Assembly (NCBI GenBank): GCA_024643425.1
Contig: JAHEMY010000018.1
Coordinates: forward strand, 1-32,037
Source: Flavobacteriaceae bacterium
Lineage (GTDB): Bacteria > Bacteroidota > Bacteroidia > Flavobacteriales > Flavobacteriaceae
DNA length: 32,037 bases
Direction of reading: 5' to 3'
Position numbers and translations under genes: made by a program. Below, piece after piece: positions 1-7,606 of this stretch (within the stretch, counting starts at the first letter, position 1; each line of letters opens with the position of its first letter). Below the pieces are notes generated by a model, which was given only the letters and a program-made list of their open reading frames with translations, did not search any database and was not told the origin of the DNA.

Positions 1-41
1 CTAATCTTTCCATAAAAACAGGCCTTTTCAAAATCTATGAC

Positions 42-49
42 TATATTTG
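42..49 (+). promoter_or_regulatory. Putative -7 promoter element upstream of the BatA-domain gene
   Basis: TATATTTG matches the Bacteroidota -7 consensus TAnnTTTG exactly and ends 16 bases before the ATG at 66, leaving a leader of roughly 10 nt. No clear TTG -33 element is visible at the expected 19-21 base distance, so the call rests on the -7 box and its position. Confidence 0.45.
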
Positions 50-65
50 GCAAATAAAATTCGGA

Positions 66-1985
66 ATGCAGTTCAAACACCCTGAAATTCTATATGCCCT
101 CCTCCTACTGCTCATTCCCATTATTATTCACTTATTTCAATTAAGACGCTTTCAAAAAGTAGACTTTACCAATGTCGCTTTTCTGAAGAAAGCAACCCTT
201 CAAACACGTAAAAGCTCACAAATAAAAAAGTGGCTTACCCTGCTTGCCCGCCTCCTTGCAATTGCTTGTCTGGTAATGGCTTTTGCACAACCTTTTATCG
301 CTTCCAAAACTGCACTGAATACCAATAAGGAAACAGTACTATATATAGATAATTCTTACAGCATGCAGGCAAAAGGCGAACAGGGCCCCATGCTTTCCCG
401 CAGTTTGCAACAACTTTATGATGAACTTGCCGGTGATGCAAGAATTTCCTGGTTTACCAATAACGATTCTAAAAAAGAAGTTACACAAAACGACTTCAAA
501 CAAGAAGTGCTTTCCATTCCTTACAGCGACCAGCAATTAGACCCAAAGGCTGTACTATTAAAAGCGCAACAATTTTTCTCGAATAATTTAAATGCAGATC
601 AACGCCTTATCTGGATCTCGGATTTCCAAAACTATGGAACTGTCTTGCCCGATACTACCAATTTTGCTATTGAAGTAGTTCAAACCAAAGCAGTCAATAT
701 TAGTAACATCGCAATTGATTCGGCATACATTGTAGAAAAAAACCAGGATGCCCTAGAACTGGCTGTGACCCTTTCAGGAAGTGGTACCTTACCTGAAAAT
801 ACGGCGGTTTCAATTTACAAGGGGAACAAGCTTATCGCAAAAACGGGCGTAGATTTTATACAAAATAAGAATACCGTGTCCTTCAATTTGGAAGATCCGG
901 ATGATTTTCTTGGAGAAGTACGTATCACCGATGCACAGCTTCAATATGATAATGTGCTATATTTTAGCATCAATAAAAACAAGCCTCTCCAAGTACTATC
1001 CATCAACGAAGGGGAAAATACCTATTTGCGCAAACTCTTTGATAATGAAAATTATCAATATACTGAGCAAGCCTTCAGCAGCCTGAATTTCAATATCATC
1101 CCACAACAACATTTCATTATTTTGAACGAGCTTGAATCAATTTCCCAAGCTTTGAATAATGCTTTAATTTCGTTTCAGAAAAGTGGCGGCGGATTGCTAA
1201 TCATTCCTTCTTCCAAGGCAGATATCAATTCTTACAACACTTTGTTAAGTCAGCTACAACTAGGTAGTATCAAAGCTCCTGCTACTACGGTGGCTAAAAA
1301 AATTACACAGATCAATTTTGATCATCCCCTATTTAAGAATGTCTTTGAGAAAAAAGTGACCAACTTTCAATATCCATCGGTCAATAGTTTTTACGAACTA
1401 AATTCCAACAGTATTTCGGTATTGAGCTTTGAAGACAGTAAGCCCTTTATTCTTCAGCAAGGAAAGACCTATGTGGCGACGGCGGCATTCGATCAAGACA
1501 ATTCAAACTTTAAAAATTCTCCTCTCATTGTACCTACGCTTATCAATATGGTTCAACAGAGTGTTCCTTTGCCAAAGCTTTATTATTCATTAGGTGAAGC
1601 GCATACCATTGCGATACCTGCACAACTCGGCCAGGACCAAATTATTACCTTAAAAGATAGTACGGGTACCTTTATTCCGCTTCAACAAACCAAAGCCAAT
1701 GTCGTTGAAATAACCACGACCCCTGAATTGGACCGTGCTTCAAATTACGAAGCTCAATCCGGCGACGACGTCCTGCAATTAGTAAGCTTTAATTTTCGAC
1801 GTTCCGAAAGTAATTTGCGTTATCACGATGTAAGTAACTGGAATGGTGTTTCTGTGTACGATTCTGTATCCGATTTATTCGATTCCATTAACGAAGCTAA
1901 CCAAGTGAACAGTTTATGGAAATGGTTTATTATTTTTGCAGTGTTATTCCTGTTGTTTGAAATGTTTATCCTAAAATTTCTCTGA
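66..1985 (+). CDS. BatA-domain / VWA-like inner-membrane protein
   Basis: A 639-residue membrane protein. Residues 1-80 match the BatA ('aerotolerance regulator N-terminal') domain: a hydrophobic helix at about 8-26, the LRRF-x-KVDFTNVAFL stretch, then a second helix at about 57-75. Directly after it comes a von Willebrand-type start with the metal-site motif D95-N-S97-Y-S99 (DxSxS). The large middle part should lie outside the membrane. A last hydrophobic helix (about 618-636) anchors the C-terminus. In Bacteroidota such proteins occur with MoxR/Bat genes, but none of those are in this window. The stop codon shares one base with the next start (TGATG), so the two genes are probably translationally coupled. 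The name aerotolerance is historical and the true role is unknown. The family is clear; the function is inferred only at the level of membrane or envelope assembly. Confidence 0.85.
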   Translation: MQFKHPEILYALLLLLIPIIIHLFQLRRFQKVDFTNVAFLKKATLQTRKSSQIKKWLTLLARLLAIACLVMAFAQPFIASKTALNTNKETVLYIDNSYSMQAKGEQGPMLSRSLQQLYDELAGDARISWFTNNDSKKEVTQNDFKQEVLSIPYSDQQLDPKAVLLKAQQFFSNNLNADQRLIWISDFQNYGTVLPDTTNFAIEVVQTKAVNISNIAIDSAYIVEKNQDALELAVTLSGSGTLPENTAVSIYKGNKLIAKTGVDFIQNKNTVSFNLEDPDDFLGEVRITDAQLQYDNVLYFSINKNKPLQVLSINEGENTYLRKLFDNENYQYTEQAFSSLNFNIIPQQHFIILNELESISQALNNALISFQKSGGGLLIIPSSKADINSYNTLLSQLQLGSIKAPATTVAKKITQINFDHPLFKNVFEKKVTNFQYPSVNSFYELNSNSISVLSFEDSKPFILQQGKTYVATAAFDQDNSNFKNSPLIVPTLINMVQQSVPLPKLYYSLGEAHTIAIPAQLGQDQIITLKDSTGTFIPLQQTKANVVEITTTPELDRASNYEAQSGDDVLQLVSFNFRRSESNLRYHDVSNWNGVSVYDSVSDLFDSINEANQVNSLWKWFIIFAVLFLLFEMFILKFL

Positions 1986-3238
1986 TGAAGATTCTACTTA
2001 AATCCGCTACCATTGTCGACCCAAACGGGAAATATCATTTAAAAAAGAGGGACCTTCTTATCGATGGTGGAGTGATTCAGAAAATAGCCGCCTCGATTAC
2101 CGATGCAAAAGCAAAGGTGATTTCCTTAAAAAATTTACACCTTTCCCCAGGCTGGTTTGATAGCAGTACTTCTTTCGGAGAACCCGGCTTTGAAGAACGA
2201 GAAACCCTTGAAAATGGTATTAAGACTGCAGCAGCGAGCGGATTTACAGCGGTTGCCGTGAATGCCAATACCAATCCGGTTACCGATTCAAAATCGGACA
2301 TTAAATACCTCAAGGCCAAGATTCATCAAAGTCCTGTAGATGTGTATCCACTCGGAGCGCTTACTGTAAAAGGTGAAGGAATTGATTTGGCTGAACTGTA
2401 CGACATGCACAATGAAGGGGCAATTTCATTCTATGACTACCAGCACCCTATCGCGAATGCCAACCTAATGAAATTGGCGCTGCAATACGTTCAAAATTTT
2501 AATGGACTCGTACAATCCTTTCCTCTAGAGGTTTCTGTCGCCAAGAATGGCGTGGTCAATGAAGAGGTCAATGGCACAAGATTAGGGCTCAAAGGAATTC
2601 CTGCTTTATCAGAAGAGCTTCAAATTACTCGCGACCTCTATCTACTGGAATATTCAGGTGGAAAATTACATATCCCTACCATTTCTACGGCAAAATCGGT
2701 TCAACTCATAAAGGAAGCAAAAAAGAAAGGGCTGCAAGTAACCTGCAGTGTTTCAATCAATCACTTATATCTCACCGACGAAGTTCTGGAAAGCTTCGAC
2801 ACTAATTATAAACTTATACCGCCCTTGCGTACCGATAAAGATCGGAAAGCCTTGTTAAAAGGACTTAAAGAAGGGGTGATCGACGGAGTTACCAGTGATC
2901 ACAACCCAATTGATGTCGAGCACAAACGCACCGAGTTTGATCATGCACTCTTCGGTAGCATTGGTCTGGAAAGTTGTTTTGGCGCGCTATTACAGCTTAC
3001 CGATCTAGAAACAACCATCAAAGGCCTCACCGGTTTAAAAACCACCTTTGGTCTTCCCCATGTCTCTATTGAAGAAGGAGCTGTGGCCAATCTAAGTCTT
3101 TTTAATCCCGACGATACCTGGCTTTTTGAGGAAAGGCATATACATTCTTCGTCTAAAAATGCTGCCTTACTTGGACAGAAGATGAAAGGAACGGTTTACG
3201 GAATCGTCAATAACGATCAAGTGGTTTTAAATGGATGA
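1985..3238 (+). CDS. Dihydroorotase-like amidohydrolase lacking the HxH metal motif
   Basis: A 417-residue amidohydrolase-superfamily protein of the class I dihydroorotase type (pyrimidine synthesis, carbamoyl-aspartate to dihydroorotate). The normal strand-1 motif DxHxHFREPG is here D59-S-S61-T-S63-F-G65-EPG, so both metal-binding histidines and the substrate-binding arginine are replaced. Other landmarks remain: AAASGFTAVAVN (82-93), a candidate class I active-site aspartate D151, KLHIPTIST with H229, H260 in the INHLYLTDE segment, and the C-terminal SDHNP motif with D305. It is therefore probably a non-catalytic or altered paralogue (compare PyrC-prime partners of aspartate transcarbamoylase) rather than the only dihydroorotase of the cell. 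It overlaps the upstream gene by one base and the downstream gene by eight, so it sits in a tight operon. No gene symbol is given because activity is doubtful. Confidence 0.85.
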   Translation: MKILLKSATIVDPNGKYHLKKRDLLIDGGVIQKIAASITDAKAKVISLKNLHLSPGWFDSSTSFGEPGFEERETLENGIKTAAASGFTAVAVNANTNPVTDSKSDIKYLKAKIHQSPVDVYPLGALTVKGEGIDLAELYDMHNEGAISFYDYQHPIANANLMKLALQYVQNFNGLVQSFPLEVSVAKNGVVNEEVNGTRLGLKGIPALSEELQITRDLYLLEYSGGKLHIPTISTAKSVQLIKEAKKKGLQVTCSVSINHLYLTDEVLESFDTNYKLIPPLRTDKDRKALLKGLKEGVIDGVTSDHNPIDVEHKRTEFDHALFGSIGLESCFGALLQLTDLETTIKGLTGLKTTFGLPHVSIEEGAVANLSLFNPDDTWLFEERHIHSSSKNAALLGQKMKGTVYGIVNNDQVVLNG

Positions 3239-3539
3239 TCTCTCCCCTAAAACTAAGGGCATCATTGCCTATCTCACCTTTGTAGGTTTCCTAATTGCCT
3301 ATTTCATCAATAAAGAGAATAAAAACGAATACGCTACCTGGCATATAAAAAATATGTTTGGTTTGCTGATTGGGCTTTTCATCTCAACCTTTGTTCAAAA
3401 TGAGGTCATTGGCTTTTATGTTTATTGGACTGTCGCTTGTATGTGGTTGTATTGCTTAATTATGGCTATTATGGGTAAAAAACAAGGAATCCCTTTTCTT
3501 AGTGATAAATTCCAAGACTGGTTTCGATTTCTAAATTAG
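3231..3539 (+). CDS. Small DUF4870-like membrane protein (first of a pair)
   Basis: A 102-residue protein with three predicted membrane helices (about 10-27, 40-58 and 62-82). It has the layout of DUF4870/TIC20-like small membrane proteins: a start K-T-KGIIAYLTF-GFLIAYFIN, a WHIKNMFGL segment that resembles the conserved FH-RQ-L region of the family, and a C-terminal K-G-PFL-DKFQDWF tail. Its start overlaps the end of the dihydroorotase-like gene by eight bases, so it is probably co-transcribed. The next gene is a clear paralogue with the same tail. Function is unknown. Confidence 0.75.
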   Translation: MDDLSPKTKGIIAYLTFVGFLIAYFINKENKNEYATWHIKNMFGLLIGLFISTFVQNEVIGFYVYWTVACMWLYCLIMAIMGKKQGIPFLSDKFQDWFRFLN

Positions 3540-3544
3540 TTTCG

Positions 3545-3552
3545 TATTTTTA
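3545..3552 (+). promoter_or_regulatory. Possible -7 element before the second DUF4870-like gene
   Basis: TATTTTTA differs from TAnnTTTG only in the last base and lies 30 bases before the ATG at 3582. There is no clean -33 box. It may give the second member of the pair its own transcript. Confidence 0.35.
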
Positions 3553-3581
3553 TTAGATACAACAAACTAAATCAATAAATC

Positions 3582-3911
3582 ATGTCATCGAGCTCCACAG
3601 ACAACGGAAAGACAGTTGCCATACTTTCTTACCTCACGCTCATTGGTTGGATTATCGCCATCGTAATGAACAATAATAACAAAACCGAATTAGGATCCTT
3701 TCATTTACGACAGTCGTTAGGATTATTTGTTCTCGCGCTTGGATTAACCATTCTAGCGAGGTTTTTAGGAGTTTCATGGGGAGCCCAAATCATTCAATTA
3801 GGGTTGTTTGTGCTTTGGGTCATTGGATTTATTGGCGCCATTCAAGGTGAAAAAAAAGAAGTTCCCTTCTTAGGAGCTCAATTCCAAGATTGGTTTAAAG
3901 GAATTGGATAA
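3582..3911 (+). CDS. Small DUF4870-like membrane protein (second of a pair)
   Basis: A 109-residue protein with three predicted membrane helices. It starts with a short polar tail and continues T-VAILSYLTLIGWIIAIVMN, then FHLRQSLGL (the typical FHxRQ family motif), and ends with EKKEVPFLGAQFQDWFKG. It is paralogous to the gene just upstream, which ends in the near-identical pattern PFL-x3-FQDWF. The shared tail, separated from the last helix by a basic K-rich turn, is likely cytoplasmic. The 42-base gap before it contains a possible promoter. Function is unknown; DUF4870 members are small membrane proteins without an assigned reaction. Confidence 0.8.
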   Translation: MSSSSTDNGKTVAILSYLTLIGWIIAIVMNNNNKTELGSFHLRQSLGLFVLALGLTILARFLGVSWGAQIIQLGLFVLWVIGFIGAIQGEKKEVPFLGAQFQDWFKGIG

Positions 3912-3934
3912 GCAAAAAAGGATCTGTATTTTTG
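3904..3934 (+). promoter_or_regulatory. Promoter for the alpha/beta hydrolase gene (-33 TTG, -7 TATTTTTG)
   Basis: TATTTTTG at 3927-3934 fits TAnnTTTG exactly, and a TTG at 3904-3906 lies 20 bases upstream, the usual spacing in Bacteroidota. Transcription would start near 3940. That leaves only about 9 nt before the ATG at 3949 but about 27 nt before the ATG at 3967, which supports the second start. Confidence 0.55.
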
Positions 3935-3966
3935 AGGCGCCTTAAAAAATGAGGTTTCCCATTCTT

Positions 3967-4620
3967 ATGAATAAAGCCACCCTTTCCCTTGAACATAATT
4001 ACCGTCCATCCCCTCTTACAGAAAATGCTCCTGTTATTATTATGTTACATGGGTATGGCAGTGACGAAAATGATCTCTTTTCATTTGCTTCAGAATTGCC
4101 TTCAAAATATGCGATAATAGCCTTAAAAGCTCCCATTGCTTTGCAACCTTACGGAAATGCATGGTATGAAATTCATTTCGATGCGCCAAAAGGAAAATGG
4201 AGTAACGATGAACAAGGCATAGCTTCACGCGAGCTAGTTTGTAAAGTAATTGATGAAATTATTGAAAAGTATCCTGTAGATTCTGAACAGGTTACCCTAT
4301 TAGGATTCAGCCAGGGAACCATCCTGAGTTTTGCAGTGGGTTTAAGTTATCCTGAAAAGATTCAACAAATAGTGGGATTAAGCGGATATATCAATCCAAA
4401 CATCTTAGTAGAGGGATTTGAGAACAACGATTTTAGCAACTTAAGAGTCTATACCTCTCACGGAAGTGTCGATCAGGTAATTCCTGTTTCCTGGGCGCGA
4501 AACACCGAACCGTTTCTCAAAGCATTGAACATTCCATGTACTTATTCCGAATTTCCGGTGGGTCATGGTGTCGCTCCTCAGAATTTCTTTGAATTTAAAA
4601 ATTGGTTGGAGCAGAAATAA
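3967..4620 (+). CDS. Phospholipase/carboxylesterase-type alpha/beta hydrolase
   Basis: A 217-residue cytoplasmic hydrolase of the phospholipase/carboxylesterase (YpfH/acyl-protein-thioesterase-like) family. Counted from the chosen start, it shows the oxyanion segment LHGYGSDENDL (27-37), the nucleophile elbow GFSQG with S115, the acid D169 in GSVDQVIPV, and H200 in VGHGVAP, so the full catalytic triad is present. No signal peptide is seen. An in-frame ATG at 3949 would add only MRFPIL. The ATG at 3967 is preferred because it leaves a normal leader after the promoter and because family members usually begin close to this point. The gene is followed by a convergent gene 60 bases away. The natural substrate (lysophospholipid, short ester or acyl-protein) cannot be told from sequence. 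Confidence 0.85.
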   Translation: MNKATLSLEHNYRPSPLTENAPVIIMLHGYGSDENDLFSFASELPSKYAIIALKAPIALQPYGNAWYEIHFDAPKGKWSNDEQGIASRELVCKVIDEIIEKYPVDSEQVTLLGFSQGTILSFAVGLSYPEKIQQIVGLSGYINPNILVEGFENNDFSNLRVYTSHGSVDQVIPVSWARNTEPFLKALNIPCTYSEFPVGHGVAPQNFFEFKNWLEQK

Positions 4621-4680
4621 GAATAGTTGCTTTTTACGAATACGAGGGAATACTATTACATTGACTTTCTTTCTAATCCT

Positions 4681-5175
4681 TTAGTTAGGATATAATACCG
4701 AGGATATCACGGTTAGGTCCAATTGCATTTTTTCATCAAAGAAGTATTCGATAATCATTTCCCCCCAATAACTTCCGTCACTAAAATCGGCCAGGATCCA
4801 ACGGTGGTTCAGAAACTTCAGTTTATTGATACGCATTTCCCCATACATACCCTCCACTGGAATTAAGGGATTTCCTCCTTTAATCAAATTCTTTTCATAA
4901 ATAGCCTCAGAAACCATGGTCTGCACAGAATCGGCTTCCATACCAAGGTTCTCCAAATAGGTCATCGCATTATCATTACCAAGCAAGGTGAAATAATTTA
5001 AATCGGCTATTCGATCTTCTAGCAAGTTATTTAAAGAATCTGCTTCTACTTTCTTCTTTGTGAGAATACTGATGCGGTTTTCCTGTGATTCGAATATTGA
5101 TTTCTCATTCATGTACTGAAATAAAATCAGTAATACGGCAAAGAAAAACAAGTATATAAAAATTTTTGATTTCAT
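4681..5175 (-). CDS. Single-TM coiled-coil protein of unknown function
   Basis: A 164-residue protein that I do not recognise beyond its layout. An N-terminal hydrophobic helix (about 4-20) acts as an uncleaved anchor. It is followed by a charged heptad-like segment (about 27-62) that predicts a short coiled coil, then a compact mixed domain with the pattern W-LADFSDGSYWGE and a beta-rich end. The domain would be periplasmic. The start lies one base after the stop of the MBL-fold gene, so the two are almost certainly co-transcribed and probably functionally linked. It is convergent with the hydrolase gene on the other side. No enzyme motif was found. Confidence 0.7.
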   Translation of the reverse strand: MKSKIFIYLFFFAVLLILFQYMNEKSIFESQENRISILTKKKVEADSLNNLLEDRIADLNYFTLLGNDNAMTYLENLGMEADSVQTMVSEAIYEKNLIKGGNPLIPVEGMYGEMRINKLKFLNHRWILADFSDGSYWGEMIIEYFFDEKMQLDLTVISSVLYPN

Positions 5176-5176
5176 C

Positions 5177-5941
5177 TTATATTGTGATTTTTAAAGTGTC
5201 ATAGGCTAAATGTACTCCTTTCGGGAGCTGGGCTTCCACTTCGTCATGAAAACCTAATAAATGACTGATATGTGTGAAATAGGTGGTTTCGGGCTGCAAT
5301 TCATTAACTAATTCAAGTGCTTCCTCTAGGTTTAGATGAGACTCATGCGGTTTAATTCGTAAAGCATTCAAAACCAATACTTTCAATCCTTTTAGCTTTA
5401 ATCGCTCTTTAGAAGTAATGGTTTTAACATCGGTCAAATAAGCAAAATCGTCTATTCGAAAGCCCAAGACAGGAAGTCCTGCGTGAGAAACCTCCACCGG
5501 AACTACCGTTTTTCCTCCTAATTCAAAGGTTGTTGTTTTATCGATGAAATTAATTTCGATCGCAGGAGCTCCGGGATATTTGTTCACCGTTTCGAATATA
5601 TAGCCAAAACGTTGTTTTAAGGCTTCAAACACACGCGATTCACCATAAAAGGGCAAATCCCCTTGTCGGAAATTAAAGGGCCGAATATCGTCAATGCCCG
5701 CTATGTGATCGTTATGCTCGTGAGTAAGTAAGACCGCGTCGATTTTTTTCACGTTCTCTCGAAGCATTTGCTGACGAAAATCGGGACCGCAATCGATAAC
5801 ATAAGTGTAATCATCCCATTCCAGTAGGATCGATACACGAAGCCTTTTATCTTTTGGATTGGGGCTTAAACACACAGGGTGTTGACTTCCAATAATCGGA
5901 ATTCCTTGAGAGGTACCAGTACCGAGAAAAGTTACTTTCAT
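5177..5941 (-). CDS. MBL-fold metallo-hydrolase (PhnP-like)
   Basis: A 254-residue metallo-beta-lactamase-fold hydrolase. From the chosen start it reads MKVTFLGTGTSQGIP, then a zinc-binding LTHEHNDHIAG motif (H74, H76, D78, H79), an Asp in YLTDVKT and a late THISHLLGFHD segment. These are the usual metal ligands of PhnP/RNase Z-like phosphodiesterases. PhnP itself cleaves cyclic phosphodiesters; the substrate here is unknown. The open frame runs upstream to 6022, but the first 27 residues are not family-like, and the MKVTFLGTG start at 5941 fits the fold exactly. The upstream region also serves the divergent pntAA gene. A possible -7 box (GATTTTTG on the minus strand near 5953-5960) has one mismatch. 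It heads a two-gene operon with the one-TM protein. Confidence 0.87.
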   Translation of the reverse strand: MKVTFLGTGTSQGIPIIGSQHPVCLSPNPKDKRLRVSILLEWDDYTYVIDCGPDFRQQMLRENVKKIDAVLLTHEHNDHIAGIDDIRPFNFRQGDLPFYGESRVFEALKQRFGYIFETVNKYPGAPAIEINFIDKTTTFELGGKTVVPVEVSHAGLPVLGFRIDDFAYLTDVKTITSKERLKLKGLKVLVLNALRIKPHESHLNLEEALELVNELQPETTYFTHISHLLGFHDEVEAQLPKGVHLAYDTLKITI

Positions 5942-6182
5942 AATCTTAGTTATGGCAAAAATCGGATATTTTGTGATTAATCGAATCCTGAAGTAAAAAC
6001 AATTTGAAATAATTTGCCTCAAATCGATGTTGAATTTGACAAATGCCTAACTCAGCTTCCGATTAAAACAATCGATTTCACCATTTATTTATTACTAAAA
6101 AATATAGCATAAACTGATAATGGTCAGACTCTGTTGCAAATTTACTTCTAATTTTACAGTGTAAATGGAATAATATAAAAGG

Positions 6183-7295
6183 ATGTTAATAGGAATTCTT
6201 AAGGAAACTCAAAAGGGAGAAACGCGTGTTTCTATGCCCCCTAAAAATGCTAAGCAATTAATTGATTTAGGCTTTAGCATTATGGTCGAAGAAGGTGCTG
6301 GTGAAACAGCTTCATTTAAAGATAAAGACTACAGAGAAGTTGGCGCAGTAATCGAAAAAAGAGGTGTTATTTTTAAGGATGCCGATGTGCTCATCAAAAT
6401 AAATCCTTTTGATAAAGACGATTTAAAACTGGTGCACAAGAATCATATTCTAATTAGTCAATTGTTTCATAAATCCCATCCTGAATTAATGAAAGAGATT
6501 GCCGCAACGGGTGCGACTGCTTTTTCCATGGATGCTATTCCTCGTATTTCTCGGGCACAGGATATGGATGTTCTTAGCTCACAGAGTAATTTAGCAGGTT
6601 ATAAGGCGGTGATTCGAGGTGCATTCGAAATGACCAAAATTCTTCCGTTGATGATGACACCGGCCGGAACGATAACGCCTGCAAGAGTGCTCGTTTATGG
6701 AGTGGGTGTTGCAGGACTTCAAGCCATTGCAACCGCCAAACGATTAGGAGCGATTGTAGAAGCTACCGATATTAGGCCCGAAACCAAAGAGCAAACCGAA
6801 TCCTTAGGGGCTAAATTCATAGAAGTTGAAGACGATGGAAGTACCGAAAAAAGTGTTTATGCTAAGGTCGCTTCAGAGGAATATGCCCGACGACAAAAAG
6901 AAGCGGTAAACAAATCTTTATTTCAAGCGGATCTTGTTATTACAACGGCAATGGTTCCCGGTCGAAAGTCACCTGTACTTATTGAAAAAGAGCAGGTTGA
7001 ACAAATGAAGAACGGTTCTGTGATTATTGATCTGGCAGCAGACCAAGGCGGAAATTGTGCCTACAGTAAAATGGATAAGATTGTAGTGAAAAATGGTGTG
7101 AAGATTATTGGTACCACCATTTCTCCGGAAAGTGTTTCAACGAATGCCAGTGAGTTATTTGGTAAGAATATGTACAACTACATCAACCATTTAACCAAAG
7201 AAACTCAATTCGAATTTAACTTGGAAGATGAGATTACGAATGCCACACTTATCATACAGAACGGTACCATAAGACAAAACGGAAAATCAGTATAA
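6183..7295 (+). CDS. pntAA: NAD(P) transhydrogenase subunit alpha part 1
   Basis: A 370-residue soluble domain I of the proton-translocating transhydrogenase, which binds NAD(H) on the cytoplasmic face. It is closely related to alanine dehydrogenase. It begins with GILKE(T) and carries RVSMPP, the IPRISRAQDMD segment, the dinucleotide fold VYGVGVAGLQAIATAK (about 170-186) ending in an acidic ATD for the NAD ribose, and IIDLAADQGGNC near the end. The length equals the split-subunit form, in which domain II is encoded partly by the next gene. The three genes are spaced by 2 and -1 bases, so this is an operon. A weak -7-like box (TAATTTTA at 6149-6156) precedes it. The enzyme makes NADPH from NADH using the proton gradient. 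Confidence 0.93.
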   Translation: MLIGILKETQKGETRVSMPPKNAKQLIDLGFSIMVEEGAGETASFKDKDYREVGAVIEKRGVIFKDADVLIKINPFDKDDLKLVHKNHILISQLFHKSHPELMKEIAATGATAFSMDAIPRISRAQDMDVLSSQSNLAGYKAVIRGAFEMTKILPLMMTPAGTITPARVLVYGVGVAGLQAIATAKRLGAIVEATDIRPETKEQTESLGAKFIEVEDDGSTEKSVYAKVASEEYARRQKEAVNKSLFQADLVITTAMVPGRKSPVLIEKEQVEQMKNGSVIIDLAADQGGNCAYSKMDKIVVKNGVKIIGTTISPESVSTNASELFGKNMYNYINHLTKETQFEFNLEDEITNATLIIQNGTIRQNGKSV

Positions 7296-7297
7296 TC

Positions 7298-7606
7298 ATG
7301 ACAGAACTTATCGAATTTATTACGAACAACCTACAAATGGTGTATATACTCATCCTAATGATTTTTGTTGGGGTTGAAATCATTGGCCATGTTCCAGCAG
7401 TCCTCCATACTCCTTTAATGTCCGGAGCGAATGCCATTCATGGGGTTATTATCATAGGAGCCATCCTTGTAATGATGGGTGCTGACCCCGAAAATAAATT
7501 AGCCTTAGCACTAGGCTTTGTAGCTGTTATCCTCGGAACCTTGAATGTGGTAGGAGGATTTGTAGTTACAGATCGTATGTTAGAAATGTTTAAAAAGAGA
7601 AAATAA
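7298..7606 (+). CDS. pntAB: NAD(P) transhydrogenase subunit alpha part 2 (membrane part)
   Basis: A 102-residue integral membrane protein with three predicted helices, forming the first part of domain II (the proton channel) of transhydrogenase. It shows the family pattern VGVEIIGHVPAVLHTPLMSGANAIHGV followed by GFVAVILGTLNVVGGF-VTDRML. It starts two bases after pntAA and its stop shares one base with the pntB start (TAATG). The three-gene split (alpha-1, alpha-2, beta) is common in Bacteroidota and alphaproteobacteria, in contrast to the two-gene enterobacterial form. Confidence 0.92.
   Translation: MTELIEFITNNLQMVYILILMIFVGVEIIGHVPAVLHTPLMSGANAIHGVIIIGAILVMMGADPENKLALALGFVAVILGTLNVVGGFVVTDRMLEMFKKRK

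Noticed and set aside
3949-3966. Earlier ATG of the alpha/beta hydrolase gene.
   Set aside because: It adds six residues that do not look like the family and would leave only about nine leader bases after the predicted promoter.
4621-4680. AATAGT...ACTATT complement between convergent genes.
   Set aside because: The 22-base loop and lack of G/C pairs make it too weak for a terminator call.
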